DNA of 64,000 nucleotides from an uncultured Blautia sp. (GTDB taxonomy: Bacteria > Bacillota > Clostridia > Lachnospirales > Lachnospiraceae): contig UQSX01000007.1 in assembly GCA_900543715.1 (NCBI GenBank), positions 1 to 64,000 on the forward strand, written 5' to 3'. The translations under genes and the position numbers were made by a program. Within the stretch, counting starts at the first letter, position 1, and the number at the start of each line of letters is the position of its first letter. This document shows, piece after piece, positions 33,132 through 43,216 of this stretch. The notes under the pieces are model-generated. The model was not told the origin of the DNA, made no database searches, and saw nothing but the letters and a program-made list of their open reading frames with translations.

Positions 33132-33999
33132 TCTTCACCAATCCCTTCCACAGTCTGTGTTTCGTATTTTCCTGTTTTACCTTATTCTGTTCCTGCTCCA
33201 GTATCTGCCTTAACTCCTCCTTGTTTAATCCAACATGGATTTCTCCGTTTTTTGTCACAGAAACCCGACCGGTCTCTTCAGAAACGATCACCGTCAATGC
33301 ATCGCTTACTTCACTGATCCCTACTCCCGCTCTGTGTCTTGTTCCCAGATTTTTATTTAAATCCAGATTGTCAGACAAAGGGAGATAGCAGGTGGCAGCT
33401 ACGATCCTGTCCCCTCTTATGATAACTGCCCCGTCATGAAGAGGTGTATTATGCTCAAAAATATTTATAAGAAGCTGGCTGCTCACAAGAGAATCCAGAG
33501 TGATCCCAGTCCTGATATATTCATTAAGAACGGTTTCCTCCTCGATCACGATCAGTGCTCCCGTTTTCACAGCCCCCATCTCAAAGCTTGCCCGCACAAT
33601 CTCATTAGCGGTTCTGTCACTGAAACGTCCTTCTGTTTCTTTCTTACTGGTATCGAAAGGAATCAGATTACTGACGATCTTCTTATGTCCCAGTTCTTCC
33701 AGGGCCTTCCGCAGTTCAGGCTGAAAAATAACCAGAATACCGGTGATCGCATATCCGCCCATATTCGTAACCAGCCAGAGGATAGTATTCATTTCAAAAA
33801 TGTAAGCAATGCCCACAAAAACCAAAACTGTAAGGATTCCCTTCAGCAAAGAATAAGCTCTTGTATTTCTGATCCAAAGCATAAACTGGTAAACAAAAAA
33901 GGCTATCAGAAGGATCTCCACAATATCATTCCACTGTATACTATTGGGCAATGTCCACTGTCCCAGATAATCATGAAGATTTTTTAAAAAGTTGCCCAA
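33109..33999 (-). CDS. cdaA: Membrane diadenylate cyclase CdaA
   Basis: 296 aa from TTG at 33999, chosen because GGGGGAG lies nine bases before it; the longer reading from 34041 also begins at TTG and has no ribosome site. Three membrane segments, a short coiled linker, then the DAC domain with HDGAVIIRGD and the GTRHRAGVGISE motif needed for catalysis. It makes cyclic di-AMP from two ATP, controlling potassium and osmolyte uptake and wall homeostasis. Followed by cdaR. The usual third gene glmM is absent; an HPr-like gene stands there instead. Confidence 0.93.
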   Translation of the reverse strand: MGNFLKNLHDYLGQWTLPNSIQWNDIVEILLIAFFVYQFMLWIRNTRAYSLLKGILTVLVFVGIAYIFEMNTILWLVTNMGGYAITGILVIFQPELRKALEELGHKKIVSNLIPFDTSKKETEGRFSDRTANEIVRASFEMGAVKTGALIVIEEETVLNEYIRTGITLDSLVSSQLLINIFEHNTPLHDGAVIIRGDRIVAATCYLPLSDNLDLNKNLGTRHRAGVGISEVSDALTVIVSEETGRVSVTKNGEIHVGLNKEELRQILEQEQNKVKQENTKHRLWKGLVKNEKKSDE

Positions 34000-34078
34000 A
34001 ACTTCTTCTCCCCCTTTCCTGCCGGATCTTCTCCGCTGCAAAAAACACCCGGCGCCCTGTAATTTAAAAATCTATCCC

Positions 34079-35107
34079 CTATAAATCTTTCAGTGACTCT
34101 TCCAGCTGCTTCTCAAAGTCAAAAGTAGTCTCCTCCACTCTTTCCACAGGAGCAGCCTCTTCCTCTTCATCAGGTTTTTCCACAGATTCCGAAGAAATAT
34201 TTTTTATTTTCTTTTCTGCCTGAGCCACAAAGGATTTTGGAACAGCTTTTACATAATATACATACTCATCATCTTCAAACTGGGTAGTCTCACTTCTGGA
34301 ATAGTCCACTCCCAATGCTGCAAATTCAATGATCAGTCCTACTACCGCTGCCAGCACACCAGACAGAATCACCCCGCCTATATTGATGTTTACACTTAAA
34401 AACATACCGCCCAGTATCATGATCAGAATATAGACCACGGCTCCTGCGGCAACTCCGATTCTCCAGGAATAATCTGCGGAAGTTCTGGAAATCAGGTAAA
34501 CCACCATCAGGACCACCACGAAAGCCAGAATATTCAGCCACATTTCCTGATTATTAATAAGAGCATCCAGAAGAATCTGAAGTTTCTGCACAGATTCTGT
34601 TTCTTTTCCCTGAAGAACTGTGCTTCTTTCACTGACAGTGTTCATAAAGTAGTATAAGATCACTCCGCAGCAGGAAGGAACTGCACAGGAAGGTCCTCTT
34701 AACAGCCCGCTTCCCACAGGAACAGCCGCCGGCATATGCAGGAAAAAGGCCGTTGGTGTTAATATCAGCGCAAGATTATCCCGGGAAGTAAATCTCAGGA
34801 ACAGGATCATCAGCAGCAAAAGCAGCAGAACTGAAAAGGCTGCTACTTCTACTCCGACCCCATAACAGTGGGCAATGATCATAATGCATCCTAAAATTGC
34901 CATGCCGTTAAGAGGCAGTACAGCGCAAATTATAGATAAGATCAGCACTATGAAGATATTGTCCAAAGCTTCTAAGAATCCCAAAGTAGAATTAATGCTC
35001 TGGAATACCAGGAAAGCAAGAAGAAATTTCAGCAAGGGAAGAAGCCAGGTATCATGCTCTCCATAAAAGGTTTTTATTTTCTGTTTCATTTCCAATAATG
35101 TTGTCAC
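34079..35107 (-). CDS. Unknown polytopic membrane protein in the c-di-AMP operon
   Basis: 342 aa. About eight hydrophobic segments (about residues 23-285), then a cytoplasmic acidic tail of 60 residues ending TFDFEKQLEESLKDL. A conserved-looking SRSETTQFEDDEYVYYVKAVPK segment leads into the tail. I do not recognise a named family with confidence. It lies two bases after the gene at 35110 and 80 before cdaA, so all are on one transcript. A role in osmotic or envelope homeostasis with CdaA is only inferred from position. Confidence 0.75.
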   Translation of the reverse strand: MTTLLEMKQKIKTFYGEHDTWLLPLLKFLLAFLVFQSINSTLGFLEALDNIFIVLILSIICAVLPLNGMAILGCIMIIAHCYGVGVEVAAFSVLLLLLLMILFLRFTSRDNLALILTPTAFFLHMPAAVPVGSGLLRGPSCAVPSCCGVILYYFMNTVSERSTVLQGKETESVQKLQILLDALINNQEMWLNILAFVVVLMVVYLISRTSADYSWRIGVAAGAVVYILIMILGGMFLSVNINIGGVILSGVLAAVVGLIIEFAALGVDYSRSETTQFEDDEYVYYVKAVPKSFVAQAEKKIKNISSESVEKPDEEEEAAPVERVEETTFDFEKQLEESLKDL

Positions 35108-35109
35108 AG

Positions 35110-35535
35110 CTAGTTTCTCCTTCCTGTAATTCTTCCGTTTCTTTTCTCTTCTCTGTCATAAATTTTCTTCAGATGTCCTAAGTTTTTATAATATTCCTGA
35201 ATTCCCTTCTGGGCCTTTGAATATTTTACGGTACAGTAAATATAGGTAAGCACACTGTACACAACCAGCAAAATGATATATCCCCCTACTGCCGCAACTA
35301 CCAGCAAAGTGATGTTCATACGGTGTATGTTATTCATCAGATAATCACTTTTATATCCGGCCCAGCCTAATAGCAGAAGTGCATACGCAATTGTGGTAAG
35401 AAAGAAATTCTTGATCAAAGCCAGACCGATATAGTCGCTTCTATAATAATTGCTGATAGCCAGATGCTGTTTTCCTTCTCCTGACTCATATACGGCCAGT
35501 TTGTGCATTTTTTTTATTTTCTGGACGTCAAGCAT
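35110..35535 (-). CDS. Unknown two-span membrane protein leading the c-di-AMP operon
   Basis: 141 aa. A charged N-terminus (about 1-40, with YESGEGKQHLAISNYYRSDYI) is followed by two membrane segments (about 42-62 and 75-100) and a basic, coiled C-terminus (KAQKGIQEYYKNLGHLKKIYDREEKR). Both ends should be cytoplasmic. Its own promoter (35580-35609) sits 50 bases upstream, and the next unknown membrane protein starts two bases after it. No functional motif was recognised. Confidence 0.75.
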   Translation of the reverse strand: MLDVQKIKKMHKLAVYESGEGKQHLAISNYYRSDYIGLALIKNFFLTTIAYALLLLGWAGYKSDYLMNNIHRMNITLLVVAAVGGYIILLVVYSVLTYIYCTVKYSKAQKGIQEYYKNLGHLKKIYDREEKRNGRITGRRN

Positions 35536-35579
35536 ATTGTTTCCTCTTTTCTATATTTTTCTATACTCATACATACTGC

Positions 35580-35609
35580 ATTATAACATAGGCTTAGGAA
35601 GTGAATCAA
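35580..35609 (-). promoter_or_regulatory. Promoter of the c-di-AMP operon
   Basis: Minus strand TTGATT (35604-35609), 18-bp spacer, TATAAT (35580-35585), in the 79-base gap after comF. It would transcribe 35535 down to the HPr terminator. Confidence 0.6.
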
Positions 35610-35614
35610 GAGTT

Positions 35615-36337
35615 TTAGCCCTCTGACCCAATGGCAATTACCAGAAAGTACACTTTCCCCGCCCCCGCCTTTTTAAGAGCCCGGGCTGCCTCATCCAATG
35701 TGGAACCTGTCGTATAAATATCATCTATGAGAAGGATCTTTTCCCCTTCCAGTTTTCCTTCAAATGTAAAGGCTCCCCTCATATTTTTTCGTCTTTCCGC
35801 AGGATCCAGTTCTTTTTGGGGCTTCGTGTTTACCTTTCGTTTCAGCCGATTTTTCTTCACGGGAAGGTTTAATTTTTTCCCAAATGCCTCTGCTATGATT
35901 TCTGCCTGATTATAGCCTCTCTTTTCCAGGCGTTTCCTATGAAGGGGGACTGGTATGATATAATCGATCTTCCACTTTTTTGCCTGCTCTCTGGCATAAA
36001 AAGCTGCCAGTTCGCCATAGAAGGCTCCATACTCCTGGCGCTTTCCATATTTTAATCTAAAAAGGGATTCCTGAAGAAGTGTACTGTAGGGAAATATTCC
36101 GATTCCCTGATCAAACAGATGTGTCCGGCGGCTGCAGTCCCTGCAGTATTCCTGCTCTGAATTTTTCAGAGGTTTGGAACATTTGCAGCATCTGGGACCT
36201 GTGATCGGTATCAGCCGGTCTTTACAGCCGTCACATATTTTCCGTCCCCTGGGCACCGGTATGTCATCACATACCGGACATCGCCGGGGATACAGAATAT
36301 CCAGAAATGTATTTATAATTTTTTCATTTTTTCTCAC
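35615..36337 (-). CDS. ComF family protein
   Basis: 240 aa. The N-terminal zinc-binding region has several CxxC pairs (CPVC, CDGC, CCKC, CRDC), followed by a type I phosphoribosyltransferase domain with the PRPP motif LLIDDIYTTGSTLDEA. ComF is needed for DNA uptake in Bacillus, where it helps internalise single-stranded DNA, though many ComF proteins have undefined roles. GTG start at 36337 overlaps the recD2 stop (GTGA), with AAGGAG just before, so it is coupled to the helicase gene. Confidence 0.93.
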   Translation of the reverse strand: MRKNEKIINTFLDILYPRRCPVCDDIPVPRGRKICDGCKDRLIPITGPRCCKCSKPLKNSEQEYCRDCSRRTHLFDQGIGIFPYSTLLQESLFRLKYGKRQEYGAFYGELAAFYAREQAKKWKIDYIIPVPLHRKRLEKRGYNQAEIIAEAFGKKLNLPVKKNRLKRKVNTKPQKELDPAERRKNMRGAFTFEGKLEGEKILLIDDIYTTGSTLDEAARALKKAGAGKVYFLVIAIGSEG

Positions 36338-38565
36338 TGAATCTCCTTAATCCTCACATCTAACGCTGTGTAGCGGTTCTGCTCCATCCTGTTGTTTTCC
36401 ATCTCATAAAAAGTCTTTTCGTCTCCTACCAACGTAACGCATTTCCTGGCTCTTGTCACAGCGGTATAGAGAAGATTCCGGTTCATCAGCATTCTGGGCC
36501 CCTGGAGTAGAGGGATCACCACAGCAGGATATTCACTGCCCTGAGCTTTATGAATCGTAATTGCATAGGCCAGCTCCAGTTCCTCTAACTGTTTAAAGGA
36601 ATACTCCACAAATCTTTTTTCTTCAAACTCCACGGTCACCGTTTCTGCAAAATGATTAATCTCACAGATAACACCAGTATCTCCATTAAAAACTCCTACG
36701 CCTTTTTCTACTGGTATCCCATAATTTCCCCGAATCTCCCATTCCAGCTGATAATTGTTTTTTATCTGCATTACCTTGTCCCCTTCACGGAACAGGCCCT
36801 GCCCATGTTCTTTTTCCTTCTTCTCCTGTCCGGGAGGATTCAGATACTGCTGGAGGATCCTGTTCAGGCGTTCTACGCCCAAAAGCCCCTTTCTCATCGG
36901 AGTAAGGACCTGTATTTCATATGGAGAAGCCTCTACATATTTTGGAAGCTTCTTTTGTATCAATGTTATCACAATACTGATGATCACATTGGCGTCATAT
37001 CTTTTCAGGAAGAAAAAATCTCTGCTTTTATTGTCAAGAACTACCGGAACTCCCTGATTGATCTTATGGGCATTCACGACAATATCACTCTGGGAGGCCT
37101 GGCGGAAAATTTTCACCAGTTCCACAACAGGAAAGCATCCGGCAGCAATAATATCTTTTAATACACTTCCGGGACCTACGCTTGGAAGCTGATTTACATC
37201 TCCAACCAGGATCAGTCTGGTTCCTGACACAATTGCTGACAACAGCGCATGCATCAGAAAAATATCCACCATAGACATTTCATCAATGATGATCACATCT
37301 GCCTCCAAAGGATTCTGCGCGTTTCTCTCAAACCTCACGCTCTCCTGAGCCTGTTCCGGTCCACCGCTAAGCTCCAGCAGACGATGTATGGTCTTCGCCT
37401 CATATCCGGTAGTCTCTGTCATCCTTTTAGCTGCTCTTCCTGTAGGAGCTGCCAGGCAAATGTCCAGTTCTTCCATCTCAAAATACCGGATAATAGCATT
37501 AATGGTAGTGGTCTTACCAGTTCCCGGACCTCCGGTAATGACTAAAAGGCCGTTTCTCACCGCCTCACGTACCGCTTCCTGCTGCTTTTCATCCAGGTCT
37601 ATTCCTGTTCCCCGCTGGATTCTCTTTATCTTTTCATCCAGGATGTCCTCTCTCACTGTGTCCTGAAGGTTCAGAGTATGAAGCATCTGGGCCACATGAA
37701 GCTCTACCTGATAATAGGAAGAGGCATATACTGCCAGCTGCGGCTGTTCATTACTTTTTTCGATCTCCCGGATCACAATTTTTCTCTCGATCGACAGATC
37801 TGCCAGATGTTTTTCCATATATCCCTGTTCTACTCCCAGCAGGTCCTGTGCCCGGCGAAGGAGTACCTCTTTTGGAAGATAAACGTGGCCTTCTCCCGAA
37901 GCCTGAAGCAATATGTATAGAATACCGCTTCGTATACGGTAATCTGAGTCTGTATGAATACCGATCCTTGCGGCAATCTCGTCTGCGATCTTAAATCCTA
38001 CTCCCGGAATATCCTCTGCCATCTTATATGGGTTCTCTTTCAGCACTCCGTACATTTCCTGACCGTACTGCCGATATATTTTCATGCCAAGGCTCTGGGT
38101 GATCCCATATTGCTGAAGAAACATCATAGCCTTTCGCAGATCAGCTTTTTCCTCTACCTGTTCTGCAATCTCTCTTGCCTTCCTGTCACTGATTCCCTTT
38201 ACTTCCGCCAGTCTTTCCGGTTCTTCTTCAATGATCCTCAGGGTATCATCTCCGAATTTTCTTACGATCCTGGCAGCCAGAGCTGCCCCGATCCCCTTTA
38301 TTGCCCCTGATCCCAGATAACGCTCCATAGCCACAGAATCCTGAGGGACTACGGTCTCATAGGAAACCGCGGAAAACTGCTTTCCATAGGATGGATGTCT
38401 TGTATAAGTACCTCTGGCCCGTATGGTCTCTCCCTCGCCCAGAAAGCGGAAATTTCCCACACAGGTGATCTCCTCCCCCTGGGAAACCAGGCAGACTACC
38501 GTGTATCCGTTATCCTGGTTCTGGTATATAATATGATCCACATATCCTTCTATCGTTTCTTCCAC
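36334..38565 (-). CDS. recD2: RecD2-type ATP-dependent DNA helicase
   Basis: 743 aa. The N-terminal OB-like and helix-hairpin-helix regions (GIGAALAARIVRKFG, VKGISDRKAREIAEQ) mark the RecD2 form that works without RecBC. SF1 motifs follow: I GGPGTGKTTT, II IIDEMSMVD, III LVGDVNQLPSVGPG, and the C-terminal UvrD-like AYAITIHKAQGSEYP and YTAVTRARK. It is a 5'-3' helicase in repair and recombination. GTG start at 38565, 31 bases after mreB, and overlapping comF at its end. Confidence 0.95.
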   Translation of the reverse strand: MEETIEGYVDHIIYQNQDNGYTVVCLVSQGEEITCVGNFRFLGEGETIRARGTYTRHPSYGKQFSAVSYETVVPQDSVAMERYLGSGAIKGIGAALAARIVRKFGDDTLRIIEEEPERLAEVKGISDRKAREIAEQVEEKADLRKAMMFLQQYGITQSLGMKIYRQYGQEMYGVLKENPYKMAEDIPGVGFKIADEIAARIGIHTDSDYRIRSGILYILLQASGEGHVYLPKEVLLRRAQDLLGVEQGYMEKHLADLSIERKIVIREIEKSNEQPQLAVYASSYYQVELHVAQMLHTLNLQDTVREDILDEKIKRIQRGTGIDLDEKQQEAVREAVRNGLLVITGGPGTGKTTTINAIIRYFEMEELDICLAAPTGRAAKRMTETTGYEAKTIHRLLELSGGPEQAQESVRFERNAQNPLEADVIIIDEMSMVDIFLMHALLSAIVSGTRLILVGDVNQLPSVGPGSVLKDIIAAGCFPVVELVKIFRQASQSDIVVNAHKINQGVPVVLDNKSRDFFFLKRYDANVIISIVITLIQKKLPKYVEASPYEIQVLTPMRKGLLGVERLNRILQQYLNPPGQEKKEKEHGQGLFREGDKVMQIKNNYQLEWEIRGNYGIPVEKGVGVFNGDTGVICEINHFAETVTVEFEEKRFVEYSFKQLEELELAYAITIHKAQGSEYPAVVIPLLQGPRMLMNRNLLYTAVTRARKCVTLVGDEKTFYEMENNRMEQNRYTALDVRIKEIQ

Positions 38566-38596
38566 GCCTTTTTCCTTCCGTACCTTCTTTTCAGAA

Positions 38597-39589
38597 TTAT
38601 TTTCCCTCCAGCTTGCTCATAAGCTCCATATACTGTCCGGTTCCTATTGCAACTGCAAGAGCCGGTTCCTCAGCGACTACCGTATTAATACCGGTTTCTT
38701 CTTCGATAAGCTGTTCCAGTCCTCCCAAAAGAGCCCCTCCTCCGGTAAGCACGATCCCACGCTCTGCCACATCAGCGGCAAGCTCCGGCGGTGTTTTCTC
38801 GAGAACACTGTGTATGGTCTCCATGATCTGAGTAGCCGCATCTTTCAAGGCCTCCCGGATTTCCTCAGAAGTCACTGTAATACTTTTGGGAAGACCCGTG
38901 ATCGTATCTCTCCCCTTCACTTCCATAGTCTTTGGTTCCGGCTGAGAATAAACAGTACCAATCTGAATCTTAATATCTTCTCCGGTCCGCTCTCCGATCA
39001 TCAGGTTATGTTTCTTTCTTACATAACGCATAATAGCTTCATCAAAGTTGTCTCCTGCCACTTTTATAGAAGTGGACACAACAGTTCCGCCGAGAGAGAT
39101 GACCGCCACATCGGTAGTTCCTCCTCCTATATCAACGATCATATTTCCAAAAGGCTTGGTGATATCGATCCCTGCTCCTATCGCTGCTGCAATAGGTTCC
39201 TCAATGATAGATACTTCCCTGGCTCCTGCCTGATAAGTGGCCTCCTCTACAGCTTTTTTCTCTACTTCTGTGATTCCGCTGGGGGCACAGATGCTGATCC
39301 GCGGCTTTCTGAACGCCCTTTTTCCGATGGCTTTCGATATAAAATACTTCAGCATCTTTTCTGTAACCTCGTAATCAGAAATTACACCCTGGCGCAGAGG
39401 ACGCACTGCCACAATATTTCCCGGCGTTCTGCCTATCATCTGACGTGCCTCTTCCCCTACAGCCCTGATCTTATTGCTGTCCTTATCATATGCAACTACG
39501 GAAGGCTCTTTCAGCACAATCCCTTTTCCCTTCGCATACACCAGGATACTGGCTGTGCCCAAATCGATTCCAATATCTGAAGCTGCCAT
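38597..39589 (-). CDS. mreB: MreB/Mbl-type actin-like cell-shape protein
   Basis: 330 aa, typical length. Actin-fold phosphate loops IGIDLGTASILVY and VDIGGGTTDVAVISLGG, and adenosine motif GIVLTGGGALLGGL. MreB filaments guide lateral wall synthesis under the membrane. It is not followed by mreC and mreD, so this is the isolated Mbl/MreBH-type copy common in Firmicutes rather than the division-cluster mreB. It has its own promoter and is followed 31 bases later by recD2. Confidence 0.94.
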   Translation of the reverse strand: MAASDIGIDLGTASILVYAKGKGIVLKEPSVVAYDKDSNKIRAVGEEARQMIGRTPGNIVAVRPLRQGVISDYEVTEKMLKYFISKAIGKRAFRKPRISICAPSGITEVEKKAVEEATYQAGAREVSIIEEPIAAAIGAGIDITKPFGNMIVDIGGGTTDVAVISLGGTVVSTSIKVAGDNFDEAIMRYVRKKHNLMIGERTGEDIKIQIGTVYSQPEPKTMEVKGRDTITGLPKSITVTSEEIREALKDAATQIMETIHSVLEKTPPELAADVAERGIVLTGGGALLGGLEQLIEEETGINTVVAEEPALAVAIGTGQYMELMSKLEGK

Positions 39590-39636
39590 TTACACTGCCC
39601 CTTTCTAAACTTCTCTTATTCCCGTATTCGCTTTTT

Positions 39637-39665
39637 ATTATATCCAACTTGTCCCCTGCTGAAAA
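39637..39665 (-). promoter_or_regulatory. Promoter of mreB-recD2-comF
   Basis: Minus strand TTTTCA (39660-39665), 17-bp spacer, TATAAT (39637-39642), in the 83-base gap after uvrA. No convincing uvrA terminator was seen, so some read-through is possible. Confidence 0.55.
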
Positions 39666-39672
39666 GGGGCAA

Positions 39673-42519
39673 TCATCTCAAATATTTTGACACATAACGA
39701 CCCGTATAGGAGACTGGATTTTTCGCAACCTCTTCAGGAGTTCCGCTGGCGATCACCGTACCTCCTTTGTCTCCCCCTTCAGGGCCGATATCAATAATAT
39801 AGTCTGCCGTCTTTATCACATCCAGGTTGTGTTCAATGACAACTACCGTATTTCCTCCCTCTGACAGTCTTCGGAGAATCTCGATCAGCTTATGCACATC
39901 TGCAAAATGCAGCCCTGTCGTCGGCTCGTCCAGAATATAAATGGTCTTTCCTGTACCCCTTTTGCTCAGTTCAGTGGCCAGTTTGATACGCTGGGCCTCG
40001 CCTCCTGAGAGCTCCGTAGATGGCTGTCCCAGCCTGATATAGGAAAGACCTACATCATACAGTGTCTGGATTTTTCTTTTAATCGACGGTACATGGTCAA
40101 AAAAATCCAGTGCTTCTTCCACCGTCATATTCAATACGTCGTAAATGTTCTTTCCTTTATATTTTACCTCAAGGGTCTCTCTGTTATACCTTTTCCCATG
40201 GCATACTTCACAGGGCACGTAGACATCCGGCAGAAAATGCATTTCAATCTTCAAGATACCATCTCCGCTGCAGGCTTCACATCTGCCGCCTTTTACATTA
40301 AAGCTGAATCTTCCCTTTTTATAACCTCTGGCCTTTGCATCAGCCGTAGCCGCAAAAAGATCCCGGATCTGATCAAATACCCCTGTATAAGTAGCCGGAT
40401 TTGATCGGGGTGTCCTCCCGATGGGCGACTGGTCTATATTGATAACTTTATCAAGCTGTTCTGTGCCTTCAATGCACTTATGTTTTCCGGGGATTGTTCT
40501 GGCATGGTTCAGTTTTTTCGCCAGACTTTTATATAAAATCTCATTGACCAGAGAGCTTTTTCCCGAACCGGAAACACCAGTGACGCAGGTCATTACTCCC
40601 AGAGGAATCTTAACATCTATATTTTTCAGGTTATTCTCCGCTGCTTTTCTTATTGTAAGGAACCCGGCAGGCTTTCTTCTTTCTTCCGGAACAGGAATTT
40701 TTTTCTTTCCGTTTAAGTACTGACCGGTAATGGAATTTGGATTCTTCATGATCTCTTCCGCAGTTCCGATAGCTACCAGTTCCCCGCCATGTTCTCCGGC
40801 CCCTGGTCCAATATCCACAATACAGTCTGCCTCTCTCATGGTATCCTCATCATGCTCTACCACTATGAGCGAATTTCCCAGATCTCTGAGATGTTTTAAT
40901 GTAGCCAGCAGCTTGTCATTATCTCTTTGATGAAGGCCGATGCTTGGTTCATCCAGAATGTATGCCACACCTACCAGTCCGGATCCGATCTGAGTTGCCA
41001 GACGGATCCTCTGAGCCTCTCCTCCTGAAAGTGACCCTGTAGCCCTTGATAAAGTAAGATATTCCAGTCCCACATTTACCAAAAATCCTACTCTTGCCCG
41101 GATTTCTTTCAGAACCTGCTCACCGATCATCTGCTGGGTAGGCGTCAATTCCAGGTCATTCATAAAATTTTGAAGAGCAATGATGGAAAGAGAGGTCACT
41201 TCATATATATTTTTATCTCCCACAGTCACAGCCAGTGCCTCAGGTTTCAGGCGCTGGCCTTTACAGGAAGGACAGGGCGTAATCCTCATGAAAGTTTCGT
41301 ATTCCTGTTTTATTGCATCTGATCCAGTCTCTTTGTACCGTCTCTCCACGTTTTTGACCAGTCCTTCAAAGGCCACGTCATAGACTCCTTCTCCTCTCTG
41401 GCCTTTATAGCGGACCTTCACTTCTTTTCCGTTGGTTCCGTAAATCAGAATGTCCTGTATCTTCTGAGGATACTGCTCAAAAGGCGTCTCCAGATCAAAT
41501 CCGTATTCTTCTGCCAGGGCGTCCAGGATGGCTCTGGTAAAGCTCCCCTTGTCTGTACAGGACTGCCAGCCCAGGACTGTAATGGCACCTTCCTGTATGC
41601 TCAGACTTTTATCTGGGATCATCAGGTCTACATCAAACTCCATCTTGTATCCCAATCCAAAGCAGGAAGGACAGGCGCCAAAAGGATTATTAAAGGAAAA
41701 GCTTCTGGGTTCGATCTCATCAATACTGATGCCACAGTCCGGGCAGGCAAAACTCTGGCTGAAATTCAGGATATTGCCGTCCATGGTATCCACCATAAGG
41801 CGTCCCTCTGCCAGATTCAATACCGTTTCAATGGAATCCGTAAGGCGCTTTTCTATCCCTTCTTTCACGATCAGACGGTCCACGACGATTTCTATATTAT
41901 GCTTTTTATTCTTATCTAACTGGATATCCTCGCTGAGTTCATAAAGGCTTCCGTCTATCTGCACTCTCACATAGCCGCTCTTTCTGGACTGCTCCAGAAG
42001 TTTTGCATGGGTTCCTTTCCGGCCCCTGACTACAGGAGCCAGAAGCTGCAGCCTGGTCCTTTCCGGAAGCTTCATGATCTGGTCCACCATCTGATCTACG
42101 GTCTGTTTCTTAATCTCCCGTCCGCATTTCGGACAGTGAGGGATGCCGATCCTCGCGTAGAGAAGACGGAAATAATCATAGATTTCTGTCACAGTCCCCA
42201 CTGTAGAACGAGGATTTCTGTTGGTAGATTTCTGATCAATGGAAATCGCCGGAGACAGCCCCTCAATGCTCTCCACATCCGGCTTTTCCATCTGTCCCAA
42301 AAACTGCCTCGCATAGGATGAGAGAGACTCCATATACCGTCTCTGTCCTTCCGCATAGATCGTATCAAAGGCCAGGGAACTCTTTCCCGAGCCGCTGAGT
42401 CCGGTCAGCACTACCAGCTCATTTCTGGGAATATCCACATCGAGATTTTTTAAATTATTTTCATTGGCCCCTCTTATTTTTATAAATTGCCTTGGCTGCA
42501 TCTTCACTGCCATATCCAT
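39673..42519 (-). CDS. uvrA: Excinuclease ABC subunit A
   Basis: 948 aa. Two ABC ATPase modules with Walker [14 protein letters not shown] (near 40) and [13 protein letters not shown] (near 645), signatures [12 protein letters not shown] (twice) and Walker B strands [10 protein letters not shown] and [10 protein letters not shown]. Zinc modules: CPKC, CPDC..CPSC, and CEAC..CEVC in the second half. UvrA recognises distorted DNA and loads UvrB in nucleotide excision repair. uvrB is not in the window, although the two are often adjacent. A SOS-type operator overlaps its promoter. Confidence 0.98.
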   Translation of the reverse strand: MDMAVKMQPRQFIKIRGANENNLKNLDVDIPRNELVVLTGLSGSGKSSLAFDTIYAEGQRRYMESLSSYARQFLGQMEKPDVESIEGLSPAISIDQKSTNRNPRSTVGTVTEIYDYFRLLYARIGIPHCPKCGREIKKQTVDQMVDQIMKLPERTRLQLLAPVVRGRKGTHAKLLEQSRKSGYVRVQIDGSLYELSEDIQLDKNKKHNIEIVVDRLIVKEGIEKRLTDSIETVLNLAEGRLMVDTMDGNILNFSQSFACPDCGISIDEIEPRSFSFNNPFGACPSCFGLGYKMEFDVDLMIPDKSLSIQEGAITVLGWQSCTDKGSFTRAILDALAEEYGFDLETPFEQYPQKIQDILIYGTNGKEVKVRYKGQRGEGVYDVAFEGLVKNVERRYKETGSDAIKQEYETFMRITPCPSCKGQRLKPEALAVTVGDKNIYEVTSLSIIALQNFMNDLELTPTQQMIGEQVLKEIRARVGFLVNVGLEYLTLSRATGSLSGGEAQRIRLATQIGSGLVGVAYILDEPSIGLHQRDNDKLLATLKHLRDLGNSLIVVEHDEDTMREADCIVDIGPGAGEHGGELVAIGTAEEIMKNPNSITGQYLNGKKKIPVPEERRKPAGFLTIRKAAENNLKNIDVKIPLGVMTCVTGVSGSGKSSLVNEILYKSLAKKLNHARTIPGKHKCIEGTEQLDKVINIDQSPIGRTPRSNPATYTGVFDQIRDLFAATADAKARGYKKGRFSFNVKGGRCEACSGDGILKIEMHFLPDVYVPCEVCHGKRYNRETLEVKYKGKNIYDVLNMTVEEALDFFDHVPSIKRKIQTLYDVGLSYIRLGQPSTELSGGEAQRIKLATELSKRGTGKTIYILDEPTTGLHFADVHKLIEILRRLSEGGNTVVVIEHNLDVIKTADYIIDIGPEGGDKGGTVIASGTPEEVAKNPVSYTGRYVSKYLR

Positions 42520-42562
42520 TCCTCACTATCTTTTCATCTGTATTCTCTTATAGTTCCCGCTT

Positions 42563-42601
42563 ATTATATCATATATACTTCTGCCTTTCAAACATTTGTT
42601 C
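42563..42601 (-). promoter_or_regulatory. uvrA promoter with LexA (SOS) box
   Basis: Minus strand TTGAAA (42586-42591), 17-bp spacer, TATAAT (42563-42568). Overlapping the -35 is GAACAAATGTTT (42590-42601), which fits the Gram-positive LexA consensus GAAC-RNRY-GTTY. uvrA is a classical SOS gene, so repression by LexA is likely. Confidence 0.75.
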
Positions 42602-42613
42602 TGTTTCCGGCGT

Positions 42614-42642
42614 CAAAAATGGAGCTGCCCTAAAGCAGCTCC
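42614..42642 (-). terminator. Terminator of the CBS protein gene
   Basis: GGAGCTGC (42621-42628) pairs with GCAGCTCC (42635-42642); the minus strand continues ATTTTTG. Confidence 0.82.
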
Positions 42643-42668
42643 GGAAATTCAAGATTCGCTCCTGCGCT

Positions 42669-43088
42669 CTACTTTTCCTTTGGTTCCTTACCACAGGATG
42701 AACATATATACTGCATGATGTCTCTTCTGGTCACAATTCCAATGAAATTTTTCTGATCATCCACAACCGGAACAAAATTCTGGCGCATAGCTTTCTCCAG
42801 CAGATCCTCCATATCAGAATCTATTCGGACAGGCGCATAATCTGCGCGCCGTTTAAAAGAAGTGATCGGAACCTCTTCTGCAGCTTTCATATTCAGAGAA
42901 CTGCGGTTTCTCAAACCCCACAGCATATCTCCTTCTGTAAGAGTCCCTACATATTTTCCCCTGTCGTTAATAATCGGAATGCAGGAAAATTTATGTTCCT
43001 CCATCTTTTCCAGAGTCTGTCCCAGCGTATAAGAATCATGTATATATGTAACATCTTCCTTGGGGGTAAGAAAAAATAATATATTCAT
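42669..43088 (-). CDS. CBS-domain pair protein
   Basis: 139 aa from ATG 43088, preferred over 43130 because GGAGGG lies just before it. It consists of two CBS motifs (TLGQTLEKMEEHKFSCIPIINDRGKY..., and DLLEKAMRQNFVPVVDDQKNFIGIVTRRDIMQY) and a short tail with a CSSCGK pair. Such stand-alone Bateman modules bind adenosine nucleotides and regulate a partner, here unknown. The gene stands alone between hemW and uvrA. The cysteine pair at the end is unusual and could bind metal. Confidence 0.9.
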   Translation of the reverse strand: MNILFFLTPKEDVTYIHDSYTLGQTLEKMEEHKFSCIPIINDRGKYVGTLTEGDMLWGLRNRSSLNMKAAEEVPITSFKRRADYAPVRIDSDMEDLLEKAMRQNFVPVVDDQKNFIGIVTRRDIMQYICSSCGKEPKEK

Positions 43089-43216
43089 AGTACCCTCCAC
43101 ATCATTTACTCTTTTCTTATTCTGCCACATTCAAAGGCAGAAATCCAGTGAAAAGCTATAAACATTTATTAAAATTCTATAAAGAACCTTTTAATTTCAG
43201 CCTTTTTTTAGGTATT

